A DNA stretch of 11,765 nucleotides, taken from the NCBI GenBank assembly GCA_964487555.1, contig CAZART010000143.1, positions 1-11,765 on the forward strand, given 5' to 3'. The DNA comes from CAZART01 sp964487555. Its GTDB lineage: Bacteria; Bacteroidota; Rhodothermia; Rhodothermales; VXPQ01. Below the pieces are notes generated by a model that had not been told where the DNA came from, did no database searches, and saw only the letters and a list, made by a program, of their open reading frames with translations. A program made the translations under genes and the position numbers. Positions within the stretch are counted from its first letter, which is position 1. Each line of letters starts with the position of its first letter. Below, in pieces: positions 6,079 through 11,765 of the stretch.

Positions 6079-7488
6079 ATGGAGTCAGCCGTAGCAAACA
6101 CGATCGCGCCCGAGCGGGTCAAGCAAGTTCTCTCTCGGCATCTTCTGACGAAGGGAATGATGCCCATGGTGCTCGATATGAAGCGCAGCCGCGGTGTGCA
6201 ACTCTACGATCTGGCAACGGGACGCGAATATCTCGACTTCTTCGGGTTCTATGCGTCCAGCGTTCTCGGCATGAACCACGCAGCGCTCGTTGAGGACGAG
6301 GGTTTCATGAAGCGCCTGTTGGAGGTCGCCGTCAACAAAATCACGAACTCCGATATCGCCAGCGTCCATAGCGCCCGCTTTGTGGATACGTTCGAGCGGG
6401 TCGCGATTCCCGACTATCTTCCGTACGCGTTCTTCATATCGGGTGGCGCTCTGGCTGTGGAGAACGCGCTGAAGACGGCGTTCGACTGGAAGGTCCGAAA
6501 GAACTTTCAAAAAGGATATCGCCGCGATCTCGGCAACCAGGTGCTCCACTTCGATCAGGCGTTTCACGGCCGCTCCGGCTATACGCTGTCGCTCACGAAT
6601 ACGGCCGATCAGCGTAAGACGCAGTACTTCCCGAAATTTCCCTGGCCGCGGGTGCTCAATCCGAAACTGTCATTTCCTGTGAACGATGAGCGGCGCGCTG
6701 CGGTGATCGAGGCCGAAGAACTTGCTATCGCTCAGGCAAAGATGCACTTTCACGAGCGGAAGGACGATATCGCCGCCATCATCATCGAACCGATTCAGGG
6801 AGAAGGCGGCGACAATCACTTCAGAGCCGAATTCTTGCAGCAGCTCAAACAGCTTGCCCTGGAGAACGATGCCCTTCTCATCTTTGACGAGGTGCAGACG
6901 GGCGTTGGAATCACCGGCAGATTCTGGGCACACCAGGCACTGGGCGTCGAGCCGGACCTTATTGCGTTCGGCAAGAAGACGCAGGTCTGCGGGATCCTTG
7001 CCGGTAGACGGCTCGACGAGGTGCAGGATCACGTTTTCCAGGTACCAAGCCGGATCAATTCGACGTGGGGCGGCAATCTCGTGGACATGGTTCGCTTCGA
7101 CCGGATTCTGGAGGTGATGGAGGAGAAGGACCTTCTCGACCGTGCGTCGGACATGGGGGACCATCTCCTGCAGCGGTTGCACGAGATTGCGATGGAATAT
7201 CCCTCGATAACAAATGTCCGCGGCCGCGGCCTGATGTGCGCGTTTGATCTGCCCGACGGAAGGTTTCGCGACGCCGTGCTCGAGCGCTGCTTTCAAAACG
7301 GCCTGATCATCCTCGGCTGCGGCCGGGTTACGGTCCGGTTCCGTTCACCTCTCGTCATCACGAAGGAGCAGATCGACCAGGGGGTGGAGATGATCGGCGC
7401 GGCTGTCGCCGGCGTAGAAAAAGAGCACCGTCCCCTCAAACCGTCGCCGCTGCACGAGACGCTGGAGCATCCGTTGAGGGAAGAGTGA
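6079..7488 (+). CDS. lat: L-lysine 6-transaminase (lysine epsilon-aminotransferase)
   Basis: This 469-residue PLP enzyme of the class-III (fold type I) aminotransferases matches Lat, which moves the epsilon-amino group of L-lysine to 2-oxoglutarate to give 2-aminoadipate 6-semialdehyde (in equilibrium with piperideine-6-carboxylate). The distinctive Lat blocks are YLDFFGFYASSVLGMNH (51-67), SGGALAVENALKTAFDWK (121-138), EPIQGEGGDNHFR (237-249), IFDEVQTGVG (268-277; D270 pairs with the pyridine nitrogen), FGKKTQVCG (297-305; the Schiff-base lysine is in the K299/K300 pair) and STWGGNLVDMVR (328-339). I chose ATG 6079; the longer frame from GTG 6034 adds 15 non-homologous residues. No Shine-Dalgarno is evident. 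Lat is known in beta-lactam clusters, in mycobacterial stationary phase and in lysine catabolism or pipecolate formation. No partner such as an aminoadipate-semialdehyde dehydrogenase or P6C reductase is in the window, so the pathway is open. Confidence 0.95.
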   Translation: MESAVANTIAPERVKQVLSRHLLTKGMMPMVLDMKRSRGVQLYDLATGREYLDFFGFYASSVLGMNHAALVEDEGFMKRLLEVAVNKITNSDIASVHSARFVDTFERVAIPDYLPYAFFISGGALAVENALKTAFDWKVRKNFQKGYRRDLGNQVLHFDQAFHGRSGYTLSLTNTADQRKTQYFPKFPWPRVLNPKLSFPVNDERRAAVIEAEELAIAQAKMHFHERKDDIAAIIIEPIQGEGGDNHFRAEFLQQLKQLALENDALLIFDEVQTGVGITGRFWAHQALGVEPDLIAFGKKTQVCGILAGRRLDEVQDHVFQVPSRINSTWGGNLVDMVRFDRILEVMEEKDLLDRASDMGDHLLQRLHEIAMEYPSITNVRGRGLMCAFDLPDGRFRDAVLERCFQNGLIILGCGRVTVRFRSPLVITKEQIDQGVEMIGAAVAGVEKEHRPLKPSPLHETLEHPLREE

Positions 7489-7528
7489 CAATCAGGGCGC
7501 CGAGCTCGCTCTTCCAGAAGACTCTTAA

Positions 7529-7648
7529 CCTACAAGAAGAGATACCGTCGACCTACGAGAAGAGATAACCTACGAGAAGAGATACCATCAGTTTACGAGA
7601 AGAGATAACCTACGAGAAGTGACACCGTTAACTTAGTAGAATAGACAT
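7529..7648. repeat. Three copies of a 40-bp dimeric repeat between lat and the cupin gene
   Basis: Six copies of a TACGAGAAGAGATA-like core start at 7531, 7554, 7571, 7594, 7611 and 7634, so the spacing alternates exactly 23, 17, 23, 17, 23 bp. This defines a 40-bp unit repeated three times (7529-7568, 7569-7608, 7609-7648). Units 1 and 2 agree at 34 of 40 positions by eye, units 2 and 3 at 29 of 40, so divergence grows towards the cupin gene. The array occupies most of the 191-bp spacer; the remainder holds no visible gene. Confidence 0.85.
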
Positions 7649-7679
7649 TGTGCGCTGGGGAGTTTAACTCGCAAGATCT

Positions 7680-8036
7680 ATGAGGAAGATTGCAGGACCT
7701 GTTTCTATTCCGGCGCCGGGCAGCAAAGTGATAGAGGAATATGTCGGACGGGTGAGCACGGATTCCGATCGTGTGAGCGTGGCCCGTATGGTTGCGCCGC
7801 CGGGGTGGACGGAGCCGTTTCAGCAGCCGGAGTTCGACGAGATCACGATCGTCGTGAAGGGATCGATCGACGTAGAGCACGGCGAGGGGCGCGAGAGCGT
7901 TCGTGCCGGCGAGGCGATCATCACAGAAAAAGGCGAGCGGATCCGGTACGTAAATCCTTCGGACACCGACTCCGCCGAGTATTGGGCAATCTGCCTGCCG
8001 GCGTTTTCGCCCGAGACGGTGAATCGAGCGGATTGA
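7680..8036 (+). CDS. Small cupin-domain protein lacking the canonical metal-binding histidines
   Basis: This 118-residue protein is a single-domain cupin, with the two-motif spacing preserved around residues 42-61 and 77-92. Against motif 1, G(X5)HXH(X3-4)E(X6)G, only Glu54 and the Glys remain; the His positions are F47 and Q49 (FQQPEFDE). Against motif 2, G(X5)PXG(X2)H(X3)N, G77, G85 and N92 are kept while Pro is E83 and His is I88. It therefore cannot bind metal in the classic 3-His/1-Glu way. The framing motifs SIPAPGSKVIEEY, VAPPGWTEPF, EFDEITIVVKG and CLPAFSPETV look like an existing widespread family of small cupins of unknown role, so this is probably a normal member rather than a decayed gene. 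Substrate is unknown. It lies 191 bp after lat and may or may not share its transcript. ATG 7680 has no visible Shine-Dalgarno. The stop codon sits inside a long hairpin arm. Confidence 0.8.
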   Translation: MRKIAGPVSIPAPGSKVIEEYVGRVSTDSDRVSVARMVAPPGWTEPFQQPEFDEITIVVKGSIDVEHGEGRESVRAGEAIITEKGERIRYVNPSDTDSAEYWAICLPAFSPETVNRAD

Positions 8037-8160
8037 GGATTGAGGATCGAGCGCTCGAGGATCGCGGATCGACCGTTTGAGGATGGGAGTTCGACTACTC
8101 GAGAATCGAAGATCGAACGTACGCCACTCGATCCTCGATCCTCGAACGATCGATCCTCGA
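8033..8160. repeat. GAGGATCGA direct and inverted repeats forming a long hairpin between cupin gene and gyrA
   Basis: GAGGATTGA/GAGGATCGA copies occur at 8035-8043 and 8042-8050, with a variant at 8057, and inverted copies (TCGATCCTC) at 8128-8145 and 8150-8160. The arm 8033-8050 (TTGAGGATTGAGGATCGA) pairs over 18 positions with 8128-8145. In a plus-strand RNA 16 pairs are Watson-Crick and two are G-U. In a minus-strand RNA the same two positions are A-C mismatches. A perfect 12-bp palindrome TCGAGCGCTCGA lies at 8047-8058. No T-run follows, so a classical intrinsic terminator is not shown, but a 3'-end structure for the cupin transcript is plausible. Confidence 0.75.
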
Positions 8161-8170
8161 CACCCACTCC

Positions 8171-10753
8171 CTACTCTTCTCCATTCACGGGCAGCTCGCC
8201 GTCTACCGCCAGTCCTTCCGCTTCGATGTCTTCTTCGACGACGAGCCGCGTCACGTCGGCGATGGCGTCGTTCGACTTCAAGTTGATCAGGCGCACCCCC
8301 TGCGTGTTGCGGCCGAGTGTGCTGATGCCGGCGACGTGCATCCGAATCATCAGCCCATTATGGGTGACGATCATCAAATCGTCGGACGATTCGACGGCCT
8401 TGATCGCGACGAGGCGTCCGGTCTTGTTGGTCGTTTTCAACGTGATGATCCCTTTGCCGCCGCGAGACTGCACCCGGTATTCGTCGAGCGATGAGCGCTT
8501 GCCGTAGCCGTTCGAGCTGATGGCGAGGATGTCGCGCTCCGCATTCTCAATGACCACCATGCCGACGACCTCCTGATCTCCCGACACGGAGATGCCCCGC
8601 ACGCCACGGGTGTTGCGTCCCATCGGCCGAGCATCCGACTCGTGGAAGCGAACAGAGAGGCCGCTGGAAGCGGCAAGGATGACGTGGGCGTCGCCGTTGG
8701 TGAGGGCCGCCTCCAACAACTCATCGCCTTCAACGATGTCGATGGCGATGATACCGTCGGCACGCGGACGCGAAAAGGCCTCCAGGGGCGTCTTCTTTAC
8801 CTGGCCCTTGAGGGTCGCCATCATCACGTAATGCTTGTTGAGGAAGTCGTCGTCCTCGAAGTCCGCCTTCGAGATCGCGAGCACCGCGCGAATGCGGTCC
8901 TCGGGCGAAATCTGGATCAAATTTCGGATGGAACGTCCCTTGTTCGTGCGGGCACCCTCCGGAATCTGGTAGACGCGCAGCCAATAACACTGTCCGTGAT
9001 CGGTGAAGAAAAGGAGATGGTCGTGGTTCGAGGACACGAACAAGTGCTCGATGTAGTCGTCATCCCGCCTACCTGTGCCTTTCATGCCGACGCCGCCGCG
9101 GCCCTGCTGGCGGTATTCCGTAACCGGCGTCCGCTTGATCAGGCCCTGGTGAGTAATCGTCACGACGACCGTCTCATTTTCGATCAGGTCCTCGATGTTG
9201 ATGTCGTCACCGCCGGCGTAATCGATCTCCGTGCGGCGCTCGTCGTTGAACTTCTCCTTGATGTCCTGCAGCTCGTCTTTGATGATCTGCATGCGAAGCG
9301 GCTCGCTCGCCAGAATGCTGTTGAGGCGCTCAATTTCCTGGAGAATATCTTTGTATTCGTTCTCGATCTTCTGCCGCTCGAGACCGGTCAACCGGCTCAA
9401 TCGCAGGGCGAGGATGGCGTCCGCCTGGAGCTCGGTCAGCGAGAACATTGCCTCGTCGGAGCGGGCCGCGAGGCCGAGTCGCTCGAGCTGTGCATCGGTC
9501 AGGCGCTCCGGATACACGCCGGCCATCAGGTTCTGACGCGCGGCGTCCGTATCGTCGGAATGCCGGATGATGGTGATCACTTGGTCGAGGTGATCGAGGG
9601 CGATGGTCAGGCCTTCGAGGATATGGGCCCGCTCTTGCGCTTTCCGAAGGTCGTACTCCGTACGGCGGACGACGACAACATGGCGATGCTCGACGTAGTG
9701 CTTAACGGCATCCTTCAGCGTGATGGTCTTCGGCCGTCCGTTGACGAGCGCGACCATGTTCACACCGAAGGTCTGCTGGCACTGCGTGTATTTGTAGAGT
9801 TGATTCTGAACGACCATCGGCACGGCGTCATTCTTCAGCTCGACGACGATGCGCATACCGTCTCGGTCCGATTCGTCGCGCATGTCCGAGATGCCTTCGA
9901 TGCGCTTCTCCTTCACGAGGTAGGCGATCTTTTCGATCAGCGTGCTCTTGTTGACCTGGTATGGGATCTCGTCAACGATAAGTGCGGCGCGTCCCGGCCG
10001 GATCTCTTCTTCGCGCATTTTGGCGCGCATCACGACGCGGCCGCGGCCGGTTTCGTAGGCCTCACGCACCCCTGCATAGCCATAGATGATGCCGCCCGTG
10101 GGAAAATCGGGTGCCGGGAGATGCGCCATCAGCCCGGCAATATCGATGTCGTTGTCGTCGATGTAGGCCGTGACCGCGTCGACGACTTCGCCGAGGTTGT
10201 GAGGGGGTATTTTTGTGGCCATCCCGACGGCAATACCGTCGGATCCGTTGAGCAGAAGGTTGGGGATGGCGGCCGGAAGGACCGTCGGCTCCTGCAGAGA
10301 ACCGTCGAAGTTCTCCTGGAAATCCACGGTTTCCTTATTCAGGTCACGGAGCATCTCCTCCGCGATCTTCGTCATACGAGCTTCCGTGTACCGCATGGCC
10401 GCGGCTGAGTCGCCGTCCACCGACCCGAAGTTGCCCTGACCGTCGACGAGGGGATAGCGCATGGAAAAGTCCTGCGCCATGCGCACCATCGTGTCGTAGA
10501 CCGACGAATCGCCGTGAGGATGGTACTTACCGAGCACCTCACCCACCACACGCGCACTCTTCTTGTACGAGGCGCCGGAGGTGAGTCCCAGATCGCTCAT
10601 GCCGTAGAGCACACGCCGGTGCACGGGCTTGAGCCCGTCCCGAACGTCGGGGAGGGCGCGGCTTACAATCACCGACATCGAATAGTCGATGTAGGAGGAT
10701 TTCATCTCCTCCTCTATGTTGATCGGAAAAATCCGTGTGTTGTCCTGTTCCAT
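8171..10753 (-). CDS. gyrA: DNA gyrase subunit A
   Basis: GyrA is the DNA-cleaving and -wrapping subunit of gyrase (A2B2), which introduces negative supercoils using ATP hydrolysed by GyrB. The 860-residue length and N-terminal numbering match E. coli closely: the catalytic tyrosine is Y122 (AAMRYTEARM), and the quinolone-determining region reads HPHGDSSVYD with S83, S84 and D87, so the two main resistance positions keep sensitive-type residues (Ser and Asp). The breakage-reunion domain runs to about 520 and includes a charged coiled-coil stretch near 455-510. The C-terminal beta-pinwheel follows. Its GyrA-box position reads QGRGGVG (550-556) rather than QRRGGKG, whereas a later blade carries QSRGGKG (762-768). 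The protein ends with an acidic tail (about 839-860). Presence of a GyrA-box-like element and the length favour GyrA over ParC. ATG 10753 has no Shine-Dalgarno. gyrA is convergent with the cupin gene and divergent from the phosphodiesterase gene. Confidence 0.96.
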   Translation of the reverse strand: MEQDNTRIFPINIEEEMKSSYIDYSMSVIVSRALPDVRDGLKPVHRRVLYGMSDLGLTSGASYKKSARVVGEVLGKYHPHGDSSVYDTMVRMAQDFSMRYPLVDGQGNFGSVDGDSAAAMRYTEARMTKIAEEMLRDLNKETVDFQENFDGSLQEPTVLPAAIPNLLLNGSDGIAVGMATKIPPHNLGEVVDAVTAYIDDNDIDIAGLMAHLPAPDFPTGGIIYGYAGVREAYETGRGRVVMRAKMREEEIRPGRAALIVDEIPYQVNKSTLIEKIAYLVKEKRIEGISDMRDESDRDGMRIVVELKNDAVPMVVQNQLYKYTQCQQTFGVNMVALVNGRPKTITLKDAVKHYVEHRHVVVVRRTEYDLRKAQERAHILEGLTIALDHLDQVITIIRHSDDTDAARQNLMAGVYPERLTDAQLERLGLAARSDEAMFSLTELQADAILALRLSRLTGLERQKIENEYKDILQEIERLNSILASEPLRMQIIKDELQDIKEKFNDERRTEIDYAGGDDINIEDLIENETVVVTITHQGLIKRTPVTEYRQQGRGGVGMKGTGRRDDDYIEHLFVSSNHDHLLFFTDHGQCYWLRVYQIPEGARTNKGRSIRNLIQISPEDRIRAVLAISKADFEDDDFLNKHYVMMATLKGQVKKTPLEAFSRPRADGIIAIDIVEGDELLEAALTNGDAHVILAASSGLSVRFHESDARPMGRNTRGVRGISVSGDQEVVGMVVIENAERDILAISSNGYGKRSSLDEYRVQSRGGKGIITLKTTNKTGRLVAIKAVESSDDLMIVTHNGLMIRMHVAGISTLGRNTQGVRLINLKSNDAIADVTRLVVEEDIEAEGLAVDGELPVNGEE

Positions 10754-10800
10754 GCGAACGTGGGTTGCGAAATCGGTCTCGGGAAACGCGTACGGCCGGC

Positions 10801-10835
10801 GGCGCCAGGCGCCATGAACCGTTATCCGGCCGGAT
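10801..10835. repeat. Cluster of short palindromes upstream of gyrA
   Basis: GGCGCCAGGCGCC at 10801-10813 is a direct repeat of a 6-bp palindrome and can fold as a 5-bp hairpin with a 3-nt loop. ATCCGGCCGGAT at 10824-10835 is a perfect 12-bp palindrome. Both lie 48-82 bp upstream of the gyrA start codon, so they would be in the leader or promoter of gyrA. No function can be assigned from sequence alone. Confidence 0.5.
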
Positions 10836-10859
10836 CGAGAAAAGATAAGAGAATCCGGG

Positions 10860-10890
10860 GAAAATAGCTACTTTCGACCCGACTCTGAAA
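10860..10890 (-). promoter_or_regulatory. Weak candidate gyrA promoter of Bacteroidota type
   Basis: On the minus strand TTTC (10890-10887) and TATTTTCC (ending near 10859) are separated by 20 nt, resembling the Bacteroidota -33/-7 consensus TTTG-N19-21-TAnnTTTG with several mismatches. The -33 part falls in one arm of the inverted repeat at 10885-10914. This is a weak match and may be chance. Confidence 0.2.
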
Positions 10891-10914
10891 TGCAGGTAAC
10901 TCTCTGCATTTCAG
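10885..10914. promoter_or_regulatory. Perfect 11-bp inverted repeat in the gyrA/phosphodiesterase divergent spacer
   Basis: CTGAAATGCAG (10885-10895) and its exact reverse complement CTGCATTTCAG (10904-10914) flank an 8-nt loop, GTAACTCT. It lies roughly midway between the divergent starts of gyrA (10753) and the phosphodiesterase gene (11024), about 131 and 109 bp away. That position fits an operator for a dimeric regulator or a leader hairpin; without a T-run it is not a standard terminator. The remaining spacer (10915-11023) is AT-richer and holds no visible gene. Confidence 0.6.
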
Positions 10915-11023
10915 GCAGTTATAAGGCTACATAGGTTCGGATCATCATGTGGAATTGTGATCAATATTCTCACTGCGTTCGGCGCCGTAAATCCGTTATT
11001 GACGTAAGCGGGGTAGAAGTTTG

Positions 11024-11765
11024 ATGATCGAGTCGGAAGAATTCGACCTTCAAGGCCATCGCGGAGCCCGTGGATTGGCGCCGGAGAACACGATTCCGTC
11101 GTTCTTCAAAGCGCTGGAGATCGGCGTGCGGACCTTGGAGATGGACGTCGTGATCTCGAAAGATGAAGAGGTCGTCGTCTCGCACGAGCCCTGGTTCTCG
11201 CGGACAATCTGCCGCCTTCCGGACGGCCGGCGAATTCCCTTCTACAGGGCGCGCGACTATCGGATCTTCGACATGACCTATGAGATGGTTGTCCGCTTCG
11301 ATGCAGGCAGCCTTCCGCACCCGCGTTTTCCCCGTCAGAAGTTGGAGTCCGCACCAAAGCCGCTCTTGCGAGAAGTGATTCGAAGGTCGGACGCATACGC
11401 GGAAAAAATCGGGCGTGCGCTGCCGGATTATAGTATCGAGACCAAGTCTCGCCCGGGATGGGATGGACGGTATCATCCCGATCCACCGACGTTCACCGAA
11501 TTGCTGCTGGCCGTACTCAGAGAGGAAGGGGTCGTCGATCGATCGATCATTCAGTCCTTCGACGCGCGTACGCTGCAGGCGGCACGCGACGCGGGGGAGC
11601 ACGCCCGTCTGTCGCTCCTCGTGACGCGGCGCCGGGCGCCGCACCTCGACGTGAACGTGAACACGCTCGGATTTACACCGGAGATCTACAGTCCCGATCA
11701 GCGCGCCGTCGATGCGCGCCTCGTCGATCAGGTCCATAAGCGGGGTATGAAGATGATTCCGTGGA
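11024..11765 (+). CDS. Glycerophosphodiester phosphodiesterase (GDPD family), partial (3' end outside window)
   Basis: 247 codons are visible from ATG 11024 before the window ends. The GDPD signature is clear: GHRGARGLAPENT (11-23) with catalytic H12, then LEMDVVISKDEEVVVSHE (38-55) with metal ligands E39 and D41 and the second catalytic His H54, and IETK (138-141). QSFD occurs further on. These enzymes cut glycerophosphodiesters from phospholipid breakdown into glycerol 3-phosphate and an alcohol. There is no N-terminal signal peptide, suggesting a cytoplasmic (UgpQ-like) enzyme, although export by another route cannot be excluded. An insertion of about 60 residues between H54 and the IETK strand is longer than in minimal GDPDs. 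An in-frame TGA at 11000-11002 leaves only TTG 11021 and ATG 11024 as starts; a GGGGTAGAAG stretch lies just upstream. The gene is divergent from gyrA across 270 bp. Confidence 0.93.
   Translation, partial: MIESEEFDLQGHRGARGLAPENTIPSFFKALEIGVRTLEMDVVISKDEEVVVSHEPWFSRTICRLPDGRRIPFYRARDYRIFDMTYEMVVRFDAGSLPHPRFPRQKLESAPKPLLREVIRRSDAYAEKIGRALPDYSIETKSRPGWDGRYHPDPPTFTELLLAVLREEGVVDRSIIQSFDARTLQAARDAGEHARLSLLVTRRRAPHLDVNVNTLGFTPEIYSPDQRAVDARLVDQVHKRGMKMIPW

Noticed and set aside
7529..7648. Possible CRISPR array
   Set aside because: The spacing of 17/23 bp is too short, the intervening sequences are themselves repeated, and no cas gene is present.
8484..8506. QSRGGKG box taken as evidence that the gene is parC
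   Set aside because: Length, first-blade box position, Y122/S83/D87 numbering and the full pinwheel fit GyrA better.
8642..10408. 588-residue open frame on the plus strand opposite gyrA
   Set aside because: It lies wholly antisense to a confidently identified gyrA, has no recognisable domain and is His/Val/Asp-rich as expected for an antisense frame of a GC-rich gene.
10933..10975. CRP-like site GTGATCAATATTCTCAC
   Set aside because: The spacing between GTGA and TCAC is 9 nt rather than the expected length, and no other support exists.
10970..11737. 255-residue minus-strand open frame
   Set aside because: Antisense to the GDPD gene, whose catalytic motifs are clear; no domain recognised.

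Overview
This is a gene-dense, high-GC chromosomal segment that looks like a member of the Bacteroidota/Rhodothermota group (Rhodothermus/Salinibacter-like). The basis is a DUF3098 small membrane protein, a family I associate with Bacteroidota and relatives, together with a divergent GyrA-box, a NamZ/DUF1343 lipoprotein and the near absence of Shine-Dalgarno sequences. This placement is inference; no rRNA or other decisive marker is present. No mobile element, CRISPR array, tRNA or rRNA was found.

Layout. The 5' end of a response regulator runs off the left edge on the minus strand. It is preceded by mreD and dacB (PBP4), both also on the minus strand. A DUF3098 protein follows on the plus strand and converges on a minus-strand block read as lipA, ndk and namZ, with ndk and namZ overlapping. 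After a divergent spacer, lat (L-lysine 6-transaminase) and a small cupin protein lie on the plus strand and converge on gyrA (minus). gyrA is divergent from a glycerophosphodiester phosphodiesterase gene (plus) that runs off the right edge.

How the genes relate. dacB, mreD and namZ all concern peptidoglycan: cross-link and peptide trimming, placement of the elongation machinery, and exo-muramidase turnover. ndk, lipA and gyrA are core housekeeping genes. lat and the cupin are accessory metabolic genes whose partners are not in the window.

Most unusual signal. No single gene here looks like a new system. The non-coding DNA is odder: the four spacers lying 3' of DUF3098/namZ, lipA, lat and cupin/gyrA each hold their own unrelated short degenerate repeat. 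These are a T-free CACGCGCACCGCAC run, a 16-bp GGATGAATGAT repeat, a 40-bp dimeric repeat with strictly alternating 23/17-bp spacing, and GAGGATCGA repeats that fold into a long hairpin. The two divergent, promoter-bearing spacers lack such repeats and carry short palindromes instead. Three proteins also depart from family consensus: the response regulator has Asn where the phosphoacceptor Asp is expected, the cupin lacks the three consensus His positions, and the first GyrA-box reads QGRGGVG.
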